Below the pieces are notes generated by a model. That model saw only the letters and a list, made by a program, of their open reading frames with translations. It was not told the DNA's origin and ran no database searches. Shown here in pieces: positions 1 to 6,607 of a stretch of 12,375 nt of DNA (positions are counted from its first letter, which is position 1; each line of letters begins with the position of its first letter). Source of the stretch: JBBKWG01 sp037968835 (GTDB lineage Bacteria; Pseudomonadota; Alphaproteobacteria; Rhodobacterales; Rhodobacteraceae); NCBI GenBank assembly GCA_037968835.1, contig JBBKWG010000179.1:1-12375 (forward strand), written 5' to 3'. The position numbers and the translations under genes are program-made.

Positions 1-320
1 TCGGCGCGATTGCGATGGAACGGCTGATCAATGCGTTGATGCGGCTTTCGGCTGACCGGAGACGGCTGCGCGCCAAGCTCTTTGGCGGAAGTTCCATGCT
101 TTCGGGGATGACCGATGTCGGGCTTCGCAATACCGAGTTCGCAATTACCTATTTGCAGCGGGAGTCAATTCCCTGCGATGCGCATAGCACCGGCGGTCCG
201 CGCGCGCGTCAGATTCGCTTTCAACCTTCGACCGGAAAGGTCAAACTTCGCTTCGTAGCAGAGGTCCCCGAAATCCGCCCCGTGATCGCCCCGCGCCAGA
301 ACGGCGTGGAGCTGTTTTGA
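1..320 (+). CDS. cheD: Chemoreceptor glutamine deamidase CheD, C-terminal part (5' end outside window)
   Basis: CheD deamidates glutamines in methyl-accepting chemotaxis receptors, preparing them for CheR/CheB adaptation, and in some bacteria also binds CheC-type phosphatases. About 105 residues are visible, in a frame that is open from base 3 with no start needed inside the window. They contain the CheD C-terminal pattern: a helix ending RAKLFGGSSML, then D-V-G-L-R-N-T-E-F followed by the strand IPCDA, and then STGGPRARQIRFQPSTGKV. The catalytic Cys/His lie in the missing N-terminal part, so activity cannot be judged. It is transcribed rightward, convergent with the leftward che operon that ends at 480. 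This is unusual compared with rhizobial che operons, where cheD is co-directional. A cheB just upstream, outside the window, would be the natural neighbour, but that is inference. The TGA stop is at 318-320. Confidence 0.9.
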   Translation, partial: GAIAMERLINALMRLSADRRRLRAKLFGGSSMLSGMTDVGLRNTEFAITYLQRESIPCDAHSTGGPRARQIRFQPSTGKVKLRFVAEVPEIRPVIAPRQNGVELF

Positions 321-479
321 AGGTGGAATTCTTCGGAAAATGCCTTGCGGAACCCGACATCAGAAATCCAGACTCCAGGCGTCCAGATCTCGCGTTTTTC
401 TGAGACAGCAAGGGCAGGGCAGCGATATTGGGGAAGTAAAGCGGCTCTAACTCTTATGAATGCTCCCGACTTACGAAAC
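321..479. other. Convergent gap between cheD and the end of the che operon
   Basis: This 159-bp non-coding gap lies where the two transcripts meet. A two-way terminator would be expected. The only candidate I see is TCAGAAA (360-366) with TTTCTGA (397-403), a 7-bp stem with a 30-nt loop, which is too weak to call. Confidence 0.4.
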
Positions 480-842
480 TCAGAAGATCGAAACGTCGCC
501 ACTGACGACAGACTGATCGTCCGTCGCATCCGGCTCGTCCAGCAGAGAGCGTCGAAGCGATCCCAGGCGAAGGGCTTCGCTCAACCGTTTCGGATCGATC
601 TGTCCACGCGCCACATCGCGGGCAAGAACGGTCACGAACGCCGCCAGATCCGCATGCACTTGCGATTGAAGATCAAGTCGCTGAGCTTCTATCGCGCCCT
701 CCGGAACGCTCTCCATTCGCGAGAATATCGCCCCCAGCTCGCGCTGCAATGCAAGTCCGTCCAGATGAAGATCCGACAGAATGCACGCGACACGTTCCAG
801 CAACGCGGCCACGTCCTGATCCGATAACCGAGATCGGCGCAT
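480..842 (-). CDS. Small helical protein at the end of the che operon; candidate CheT/CheZ-like CheY-P phosphatase
   Basis: The protein has 120 residues, with no signal peptide and no membrane segment. It reads as a helical hairpin: a long amphipathic stretch (about 7-40), a second one (about 50-80), a shorter third one (about 84-102), and an acidic tail (about 102-120) ending in Phe. The second helix carries D57-L-Q-S-Q61-V, which matches the D-x-x-x-Q catalytic motif of CheZ (D-L-T-G-Q in E. coli) and the motif reported for Sinorhizobium meliloti CheT, which sits at the same end of its che operon. The acidic tail with a terminal aromatic residue recalls CheZ's CheY-binding tail. The phosphatase role is inferred from motif and position; overall similarity to any named family is not established. 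I chose the ATG at 842, preceded by GGAA at close spacing. An in-frame TTG at 860, overlapping the preceding cheY stop as TTGA, would add six residues. Confidence 0.72.
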   Translation of the reverse strand: MRRSRLSDQDVAALLERVACILSDLHLDGLALQRELGAIFSRMESVPEGAIEAQRLDLQSQVHADLAAFVTVLARDVARGQIDPKRLSEALRLGSLRRSLLDEPDATDDQSVVSGDVSIF

Positions 843-856
843 CTGTTTCCAAGCAA

Positions 857-1243
857 TCAAAGCCGCCCGACAATGGCTTCGAGCCCGGCTTTGAGTTCGG
901 CAGGCTGAAACGGCTTCTTCAGATAATTGTTCATTCCCAGTTGCCTGCCCTTGTCGATGATCGCCTGATCGGCGCGACCGGTGATAAGCAAGAATCCGAT
1001 TTTCGCCGTCTGAGGCTGGCTTCGCAGATAATGCAGAAGCTGCAGCCCATCCATTTCGGGCATATTATAATCCGAAATCACCAGATGCACCGGGGCCTTT
1101 GCCAGTGCCTGAATTGCCGATTTCCCGTCAGCGGTGGTCGCGACGTTTCGAATGCCGATGGAATCGAGCGCTTGTGCAATCAACCCGCGGCTGGTGGACA
1201 TGTCGTCGACGACCATGATGCGAAGCTGCTCTCTCAATGACAT
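857..1243 (-). CDS. cheY: Chemotaxis response regulator CheY (second copy, motor-type)
   Basis: This is a 128-residue single receiver domain with no output domain. The acidic pocket D13-D14, the phosphorylation site D58 (in ISDYNMPEMDG), the switch T88 (in LITG), the aromatic Y107 and the conserved K110 (in KKPF) are all in the canonical positions. It should be phosphorylated by CheA and act on the flagellar switch. The N-terminal VVDDMSTSR resembles motor-binding CheY proteins, and the cheY downstream of cheR is the motor regulator in Sinorhizobium meliloti, so a CheY2-like role is inferred. The ATG at 1243 overlaps the cheR 3' end by 10 bp and has GGA about 9 nt upstream. The frame stays open up to 1492, but the extra sequence is cheR coding sequence read out of frame. 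The small helical gene follows directly, with its possible TTG start overlapping this stop. Confidence 0.95.
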   Translation of the reverse strand: MSLREQLRIMVVDDMSTSRGLIAQALDSIGIRNVATTADGKSAIQALAKAPVHLVISDYNMPEMDGLQLLHYLRSQPQTAKIGFLLITGRADQAIIDKGRQLGMNNYLKKPFQPAELKAGLEAIVGRL

Positions 1244-2151
1244 CGCTGCGGTCCGATCCTGTCTTTTGTTTGCGTGAGGGTCGAGTTCATGGCGCGATAG
1301 GTTGTGACGCCGGCAGTTTCGAACCCGAACGCCGCAGGATTTGCGATACGTTCGGAATGGCCGAGAAAGAGCCATCCCTGCGGTGCCAGCGAAGACCTGA
1401 AACGGGGCCAAAGCGCCTTTTGGGTGGTGTTGTCGAAATAGATCACCACGTTTCGGCACAAAACCACATCGAAGCGGGCTTTCATCGGCCACGGTTCGTG
1501 CAGGTTCAGCGCGCGGAAACCGACCAAGTCCCGGACGCCCCGATTGACCACGAAATGTCCCGGTCTTTCCGGTGAGGCGCGAAAAAAGCGCGACCGGTCA
1601 ATGGGGTCGAGCGACGCCGCTTCGGGTCCGGAAAATTCGGCAGCGCCGGCTTGGCGCAGAATCGCCGCATCAATGTCTGTTGCAAGGATGCGGATGTCTT
1701 TGCGGTTGACGTCCGGATCCATCCGAAGCAACGCCATCGCGAGTGAATAGGGTTCTTGTCCGCTGGAGCATCCCGCAGACCAGAGCCGAATTTTTTCGCC
1801 GCGCGCCGCGCGTTTTATCAACCCCGGAAACACGTCGCGTTCCAGCGTCGTGAAATGATGCTTTTCGCGAAAGAAACTGGAAACGTTTGTCGTCAGCACT
1901 GAAATGAATGCCTGCATCTCGTCGCGCGAACCTGACGTTTCCACGTGTTCCAGGTAGTCGGCCACGCTCGTTCGATTGAGAAAACGCAGACGGCGCGACA
2001 GGCGGGACTGAACCATGTTCCGCTTAGAATCGGGGATCATCAGTCCAGCTTCTCGCCCGGCGATCCGGACAATCTTATGAAAATCCGCGTCGCTCAGACC
2101 TTCGCCATCGAACAAGATCGAGCCATTCGAAACTGAAGCACGGGAACTCAA
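1234..2151 (-). CDS. cheR: Chemotaxis protein methyltransferase CheR
   Basis: CheR transfers methyl groups from S-adenosylmethionine to receptor glutamates, giving adaptation. The 305-residue protein has the N-terminal all-alpha CheR domain (about 18-75), then TTNVSSFFRE (87-96). It next has the SAM-binding motif I, WSAGCSSGQEPYS (124-136), the acidic ATDID (157-161), and CRNVVIYF (232-239), ending with GHSE (264-267) near the C terminus. No C-terminal pentapeptide-binding TPR extension is present. The start is a TTG at 2151 whose bases overlap the cheW TGA stop (TTGA). No ATG lies before residue 38, which is inside the conserved N-terminal domain, so the TTG is very likely real and translated by coupling to cheW. 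The 3' end overlaps the following cheY by 10 bp. In rhizobial che operons cheB would come next; it is absent here. Confidence 0.97.
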   Translation of the reverse strand: MSSRASVSNGSILFDGEGLSDADFHKIVRIAGREAGLMIPDSKRNMVQSRLSRRLRFLNRTSVADYLEHVETSGSRDEMQAFISVLTTNVSSFFREKHHFTTLERDVFPGLIKRAARGEKIRLWSAGCSSGQEPYSLAMALLRMDPDVNRKDIRILATDIDAAILRQAGAAEFSGPEAASLDPIDRSRFFRASPERPGHFVVNRGVRDLVGFRALNLHEPWPMKARFDVVLCRNVVIYFDNTTQKALWPRFRSSLAPQGWLFLGHSERIANPAAFGFETAGVTTYRAMNSTLTQTKDRIGPQRCH

Positions 2152-2633
2152 GCCGCCACGCCTTCATGACCGGGTAGCACCGCGTTGAGGTCCAGAACGC
2201 GAACCATGCGGTCGTCGATAATCGTAAGTGCCTGAACGAAGGCGTGCCCCTCGTCCGCAGCCAGGTCCGGCGGCGATTGAAGCTGATCAAGTCGAAGCGT
2301 GAGGATGTCAGACACCGCATCGACCCGCAAACCCAGCGTTCGACCGGTGACATCGACGACGATGATCACGTTGCGATCATTCGGTTCGACCACCTCGAGT
2401 CCCAATCGGCAGGCAAGGTCAATCACCGGCAAGACGGTGCCGCGCAGATTTATTACGCCACGCACGTAGTCGGGCGAGTGGGGCAGCGAGGTGGTTCGGG
2501 TCCAGCCACGAATTTCGCGCACCGACATGATATCGACCGAATATTCGTGATCCCCCACGCGGAACGACAGCAATTCCGATTCCAGATGCGGGGACGACGA
2601 CTGCGTTTTCGCTGAGTCTGACAAATTCGACAT
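2148..2633 (-). CDS. cheW: Chemotaxis scaffold protein CheW
   Basis: CheW couples the CheA kinase to chemoreceptors in the membrane-associated signalling array. The 161-residue protein has a disordered Ser-rich start (1-18) and one CheW beta-barrel domain (about 20-155). The signature YVRGVINLRGTVLPVIDL lies near residues 56-73, and a second-lobe strand pattern GLRVDAVSDI lies near 100-109. There is no fused receiver domain, so it is CheW rather than CheV. The ATG at 2633 comes one base after the cheA TAG stop, with AGGA about 5 nt upstream inside the end of cheA. Its TGA stop is shared with the TTG start of cheR. Single-base spacing on one side and a 4-bp overlap on the other argue for translation in fixed proportion with cheA and cheR. 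Confidence 0.97.
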   Translation of the reverse strand: MSNLSDSAKTQSSSPHLESELLSFRVGDHEYSVDIMSVREIRGWTRTTSLPHSPDYVRGVINLRGTVLPVIDLACRLGLEVVEPNDRNVIIVVDVTGRTLGLRVDAVSDILTLRLDQLQSPPDLAADEGHAFVQALTIIDDRMVRVLDLNAVLPGHEGVAA

Positions 2634-2634
2634 A

Positions 2635-4845
2635 CTATCCTGCCTTTTTCAGCATCGCCGCGCCACGGCTCTGTCCTTTGGCGTTCGCAATCAGATCGGC
2701 GGGGTCGAGAATGAGCGCGATTTGTCCGTCGCCGAGAATCGTCGCCGCAGCCACGCCCGGCACATGACCGTAGCTGTCCTGCAATCCCTTGATGACGACC
2801 TGGCGCTGATCCTCGATTGAATCGACAACCAGCGCGGCACGCCGACCGTCCTCCTGTGTGATCAGAAGAGCTATGGCGTTCTCGTAGTTGGCGCGCACCG
2901 GCCGATATCCAAGCTCGAATCCGAGGTCGAGGAGGGGAACAAACACATCGCGGACGCAAACGACGGAGGTATTGGCGCCAAGCTGGCGGATGTCGGATGC
3001 GGCCAGCGTCAACGTTTCGCCAATTGCCGTCAGTGGCACGACGAGTGTTTCGTTCTCGACGCCGATCACCATCCCGTCGAGGACCGCCAGAGTGAGCGGC
3101 AACGAAATCGAGAAGTTCGTGCCGACACCCTGGGTCGACGTGATGCTGATCTTGCCCCCCAGAGCCGTGATGGCACTTTTCACGACGTCCATCCCAACGC
3201 CGCGACCGGAAAGATTCGAAACCTCCGCGGCTGTCGAAAAGCCGGGCAGAAACAAAAGCTGGTCGATATCACCATCCGCAAGCGTCGCGTCGCTGGCTAC
3301 GAGTCCCTTCTTGATGGCGGTTGCAAGGACGCGTTCGCGATTGATGCCTGCTCCGTCGTCGCTAATCTCGATGATGACGCGGCCCGACCTGTGCGACGCC
3401 GACAACCGGATCTCGCCAGTCGCGGTCTTCCCTGCGGCTTCGCGGCCTGCGACGGTTTCCAAGCCATGATCAACCGAATTTCGGATCATGTGTGTAAGCG
3501 GGTCGGCCAGGCGTTCGATTGCAGTTTTGTCGATTTCCGTGTTTTCACCTTCCGTGACGAGTCGGACGTCTTTACCGACTGCGGACGAGGTTTCACGGAC
3601 GATCCGCGACATTCTCTGGAAAAGCGATTTCACCGGTTGCGCCCGGATCATCATGACGCTTTCCTGGATATCGCGCGTCAGTTGGAGGAATTCCTCGAGA
3701 CCGGTATCAATCGCGGAGTTCGACGGTAATTTCGCTTGCAGAACGGATTGCGACAACATCGACTGGTTGATGACAAGTTCGCCGACGAGATTGACCAGAC
3801 GGTCGATCCGCTCAAGGCTGACGCGTACCGTTGGCGCGCTTTCGGTTGCTGGCCGTGCGTCCGCGCTTCCGGCCTGATCCGGCGGTGGCGGTTTCGCGGT
3901 CGGCGGGCTCAGTGGGATCGGCTCTGAAACGCCGACCGTGTCCACAGGCGATTCCAGTGCTTTGTCGACCTTTATCGGGTTTTGGATAGCAACCACTTCT
4001 TGGCGCGGAACTTGCGACACGGGCGCGTCCTGGCCGACCACTGAAACCTCCAGCGCGCAAAGTCCCTCAACGAATTCGAAGATCTCCGAAACTGCCGCAA
4101 TATCCACATTCGTCGTGACGAGGATGGTCCAACTGAGGCGCGCGAAGGGGCGGCACGCGTCATCGAAATCGGCAGGCGCGTCGAATTCCAGCGCAACGTC
4201 GCACGGGCCAAGGTCGGCAAGCGCGCGTAACAGGAACAAGGGCTCGTTGCCGCTGGAATAGAGTTCTAGATCGGGGCGAAAGCGAATTCTCAGGCACCGG
4301 GATTCATCCAACGGCAGCGTGACGGCATCCTTGTCAACGGGCTGGTCCTGTTCTCCGACGTTGTGCAGATCTTCGAGGTCGCCCAAGCCACCGAGGTCCA
4401 GAGACATTGGCTTAAACGAAACTGCCGGTTCCGTGGGCAAGTCCGCACTCGCTTCGGTGCGCGCGATCACGCAGCGCAATTCTTCGGCGATTGGCGATAT
4501 CAGGTCGGGATCGGGTGGCGTTTCGTCTCTGGCGGCGCGCACGAGGTCGGAAAGCGTGTCGCCACATCGAAAGAACAATCCTATCAGCGCGTCGTCAGCA
4601 TTTATCCGGCTACTGCGCAGATCGTCCATCGCGGTTTCAAAATGATGCGCGAAGGCGACAAGATCGTCGAGCGCGAATGCCCCCGCTCCACCCTTGATTG
4701 AATGCACCGCCCGGAAAGCGACATTGATGGTCTCGGAATCGGCAGTGCCATCCGCCATCGCTTGCAGAGCGTCGAACAGCCCCTCCAGCAATTCTTCGCA
4801 TTCGATGAAGAAAGACGCGCGGATTTCCTGCATCGGGTCTGACAT
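2635..4845 (-). CDS. cheA: Chemotaxis histidine kinase CheA
   Basis: CheA autophosphorylates in the receptor array and passes phosphate to CheY and CheB. The 736 residues hold, in order, an HPt domain (about 1-105, phospho-acceptor H48 in FRAVHSIKGGAGAF), a linker, and a P2-like response-regulator docking region (about 185-270, of the form usual in alphaproteobacterial CheA). A Pro-rich linker (about 305-335) leads to the dimerisation helices (about 340-420). The HATPase domain follows, with N box HMIRNSVDHG (452-461), G1 DDGAG (496-500), F-box region LFLPGFSTA (531-539) and G2 GRGVGMDVV (547-555). A C-terminal CheW-like domain spans about 590-725. All catalytic boxes are intact. The ATG at 4845 lies 7 bp after the upstream cheY stop and has no good Shine-Dalgarno sequence, so coupling to cheY translation is likely. 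cheW follows one base later. Confidence 0.98.
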   Translation of the reverse strand: MSDPMQEIRASFFIECEELLEGLFDALQAMADGTADSETINVAFRAVHSIKGGAGAFALDDLVAFAHHFETAMDDLRSSRINADDALIGLFFRCGDTLSDLVRAARDETPPDPDLISPIAEELRCVIARTEASADLPTEPAVSFKPMSLDLGGLGDLEDLHNVGEQDQPVDKDAVTLPLDESRCLRIRFRPDLELYSSGNEPLFLLRALADLGPCDVALEFDAPADFDDACRPFARLSWTILVTTNVDIAAVSEIFEFVEGLCALEVSVVGQDAPVSQVPRQEVVAIQNPIKVDKALESPVDTVGVSEPIPLSPPTAKPPPPDQAGSADARPATESAPTVRVSLERIDRLVNLVGELVINQSMLSQSVLQAKLPSNSAIDTGLEEFLQLTRDIQESVMMIRAQPVKSLFQRMSRIVRETSSAVGKDVRLVTEGENTEIDKTAIERLADPLTHMIRNSVDHGLETVAGREAAGKTATGEIRLSASHRSGRVIIEISDDGAGINRERVLATAIKKGLVASDATLADGDIDQLLFLPGFSTAAEVSNLSGRGVGMDVVKSAITALGGKISITSTQGVGTNFSISLPLTLAVLDGMVIGVENETLVVPLTAIGETLTLAASDIRQLGANTSVVCVRDVFVPLLDLGFELGYRPVRANYENAIALLITQEDGRRAALVVDSIEDQRQVVIKGLQDSYGHVPGVAAATILGDGQIALILDPADLIANAKGQSRGAAMLKKAG

Positions 4846-4852
4846 GAGTGCG

Positions 4853-5218
4853 CTAACCCGAAACCATGCGGAGCGCTCGGATCAGCTTGTCCTGCGCGAA
4901 CGGTTTGACGATCCATCCCGTCGCCCCGGCGTCGCGTGCCCGTGCCTTCAGATCCGGCGAGCTTTCGGTTGTCAGCACGAGTATGGGAGCGCGCTGACAA
5001 TGCGCGCCTTCGCGAACGGCGCTGATGAACCCGAACCCGTCCAGGCGTGGCATGTTGATGTCGGTAATGATCACATCGGGGCTGATACCGGCAAGAACAT
5101 CCAACCCGTGCTGTCCGTCTTCCGCCAGATGAAGTTCGAAACCCTCGCCCTTCAGCGCAAGCGTGATCATGTCGCGCATCGTGCGGCTGTCATCAATGGC
5201 GAGAACCGAAATCGTCAT
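4853..5218 (-). CDS. cheY: Chemotaxis response regulator CheY (first copy, probable phosphate sink)
   Basis: This is a 121-residue stand-alone receiver domain with acidic pocket D9-D10, phospho-acceptor D53 (in ITDINMP), switch T83 and K105 (in IVKPF). The position equal to E. coli CheY Tyr106 is W102. It begins with the CheY1-like AIDDSRTMRDMI pattern and precedes cheA. This corresponds to CheY1 of Sinorhizobium meliloti, which drains phosphate from the motor CheY back through CheA. The sink role here is inferred from position and from the pairing with a second, more motor-like CheY at 857-1243. The ATG overlaps the STAS gene's stop as ATGA, and GGATGG about 7 nt upstream could serve as ribosome binding site. 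The receiver is complete, with no output domain. Confidence 0.95.
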   Translation of the reverse strand: MTISVLAIDDSRTMRDMITLALKGEGFELHLAEDGQHGLDVLAGISPDVIITDINMPRLDGFGFISAVREGAHCQRAPILVLTTESSPDLKARARDAGATGWIVKPFAQDKLIRALRMVSG

Positions 5219-5493
5219 GCGGTGCCATCCACTGAAAGTTCCGCCGCGCGAATGCCGAACCGGCCGAGATTTTCGGTCATCGCTTCGGACACATCCTCGA
5301 CCACGAAGCGGTGGCCGTCCTGCTTCCAGATGTGACGCGCCTTCAACACGACCTCGATGCAACGCGCGCCGATGAGTTCGACCTCGGCAGCGCCAAGCGT
5401 CATGTCGGCGCCGCGCGCCGCAACCAGTGCTGTCCACAGTTCGTCGGCAGCCGTTGTGTCCAGACGTCGATCTAGTTTGAGGACGTTGACCAT
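5215..5493 (-). CDS. STAS-domain protein leading the che operon (CheS-like; older name CheX in rhizobia)
   Basis: The 92-residue protein is a single STAS-like domain: a short N-terminal strand and LD.TAADELWTAL helix, the strand MTLGAAEVELIG (31-42), a helix with CIEVVLKARHIWKQDG (45-60), then the strand RFVVEDVSEAM and a final helix. The loop that holds the phosphorylatable D-S-S-G in anti-sigma antagonists reads I-G-A-R-C here (41-45), so classic STAS phosphoregulation is unlikely. Equivalent genes lead alphaproteobacterial che operons. In Sinorhizobium meliloti the protein in this position (CheS) binds CheA and speeds loss of phosphate from CheY1. That role is a likely but untested reading here. 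The ATG at 5493 has GGAG about 7 nt upstream, and the TGA stop overlaps the cheY start by 4 bp. It is the first gene after the 118-bp gap from glk. Confidence 0.88.
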   Translation of the reverse strand: MVNVLKLDRRLDTTAADELWTALVAARGADMTLGAAEVELIGARCIEVVLKARHIWKQDGHRFVVEDVSEAMTENLGRFGIRAAELSVDGTA

Positions 5494-5611
5494 GCACCTT
5501 CTCCGCTATTCGCGACGCGGGCGCGGGCGTCTTGCGCCGACGCACCTCGTCGCGTGTTCAGCCGAGGCTTAGCCTGTTGTCCGTTAAGACGCGGTTACGA
5601 GGCCGGGTTTT
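5494..5611 (-). promoter_or_regulatory. Che operon leader / glk-che intergenic gap
   Basis: This 118-bp gap lies between the glk stop and the first che gene, both leftward. It must hold any che promoter. I see no convincing -35/-10 pair and no hairpin with a T tract that would end glk transcription. It contains short repeats that can pair in two exclusive ways: GACGC at 5514-5518, GCGTC at 5527-5531 and GACGC at 5539-5543 on the plus strand. Confidence 0.4.
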
Positions 5612-6583
5612 TCACTGCCGCAGGGCGTTCAGATGCACGGCAAGTCCGGTGAGGGCGGCATAGTCGTCCTCGATCACCGACACCCGGAAGTTCTTCATGA
5701 ACCCGGCAAAGCGCCCCTTGTCGCGGAAAGCGCCTGCAAAATCGAAAACGTCATACCAGGGCGTCATGGCCCGCGCGACCCCGCCAACCAGATACATGCC
5801 GCCAAAGGGCAGGTGATTCAGCGCCAGATTTCCGGCGACAGTTCCCAATGTGCGGATGAAATGCGAAACCGCCTCGCGGGCAACGTCGTCGCTGCCATTG
5901 TCGCAGGCCGCCATAATTTCAGCGGCTTGCAGTTCGTTGTGTAGCCCAGCCTCGCTGCTGGCCCAGGCGTATATCCGCTCCAGTCCACGACCCGACAGCA
6001 CGTCTTCGACCGCGGGAAATCCATGCGCCGTCTCGACATACTGGCACAATCTCAACTCCGCTTCCGTGCGGATCGGCATGTTCGCGTGACCCGCTTCCGA
6101 TGGCGGAACGTAGCGACCTGCCGGCGTTTCATGCACCGGGGCTGCGTTGAACCCGGTGCCGACGCCAATCACAAGGCTGGCTGCGCCACTGGTCTCGTCG
6201 CCGTCGACGATCAGGCGAAGATTCTCGTCCGGAATGCGTCCGATTGCGTGCCCCTGCGCCTGAAGATCGTTCAGAACCGCAACGGTCTCGGCATGGGTGG
6301 CGCGCGCCAAAGTTTCGCTGTCTATCGCCCAGTCCAGATTCGTCAGTTCGCCCCGACCGTCGCGCACCGGACCCGCAACGGCGACCGATGCACCGATGCA
6401 GTCGGGGTTGCCTTCTTCGTCGAGATAACGGCGCAGGACGGTTTCAAGACCGGCAAATTCAGTATTTCGGTAGCGTCGGATTGTATCGACAAGCAGGTTT
6501 TCATCGCGCGCCAGGGCGACGCGCGTATTGGTGCCGCCGACATCTGCAACCAGCGAGATCGTGTTGTCGGGATATCTTGGCAT
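5612..6583 (-). CDS. glk: Glucokinase (E. coli Glk type)
   Basis: Glucokinase phosphorylates free cytoplasmic glucose with ATP to glucose-6-phosphate. The 323-residue protein is of the bacterial Glk family rather than ROK. It has the phosphate-binding ADVGGTNTRVAL (13-24), substrate-site TNLDW (81-85), catalytic D106 in LNDLQAQGHAI, and the glycine loop VGTGFN (141-146). It continues with SEAGHANM (162-169), VLSGRGLERIY (195-205) and adenosine-site GGMYLVGG (261-268), then the F.DKGRF segment (286-292) near the end. The length matches the family. The ATG at 6583 has GGGGA about 5 nt upstream. It follows the GH1 gene by 24 bp in the same operon, which fits a hydrolase releasing glucose from an imported glucoside. 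The TGA stop is at 5612-5614, and no terminator is evident after it. Confidence 0.96.
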   Translation of the reverse strand: MPRYPDNTISLVADVGGTNTRVALARDENLLVDTIRRYRNTEFAGLETVLRRYLDEEGNPDCIGASVAVAGPVRDGRGELTNLDWAIDSETLARATHAETVAVLNDLQAQGHAIGRIPDENLRLIVDGDETSGAASLVIGVGTGFNAAPVHETPAGRYVPPSEAGHANMPIRTEAELRLCQYVETAHGFPAVEDVLSGRGLERIYAWASSEAGLHNELQAAEIMAACDNGSDDVAREAVSHFIRTLGTVAGNLALNHLPFGGMYLVGGVARAMTPWYDVFDFAGAFRDKGRFAGFMKNFRVSVIEDDYAALTGLAVHLNALRQ

Positions 6584-6607
6584 GTCGGTCCCCGAGTTGA
6601 AGCCGGT

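Noticed and set aside
360..403. TCAGAAA/TTTCTGA inverted repeat as a two-way terminator of cheD and the che operon
   Set aside because: The stem is only 7 bp and AT-rich with a 30-nt loop, too weak to call without RNA end data.
345..827. Long rightward open frame opposite the small che-operon gene
   Set aside because: It lies antisense to the helical gene, has no recognisable domain, is rich in Arg and Ser as antisense frames of GC-rich genes usually are, and has no good ribosome binding site.
749..1240. Rightward frame of 163 residues opposite the second cheY
   Set aside because: It is the antisense shadow of a clear CheY receiver with all conserved residues.
1408..1423. CCAAAGCGCCTTTTGG, resembling the LacI-type operator
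   Set aside because: It is not a true palindrome around the GCGC core, lies inside cheR coding sequence, and is far from any expected promoter.
5571..5592. TTAA-like elements on the minus strand as a CtrA box for the che operon
   Set aside because: The spacing between the half-sites does not match the CtrA TTAA-N7-TTAA pattern.
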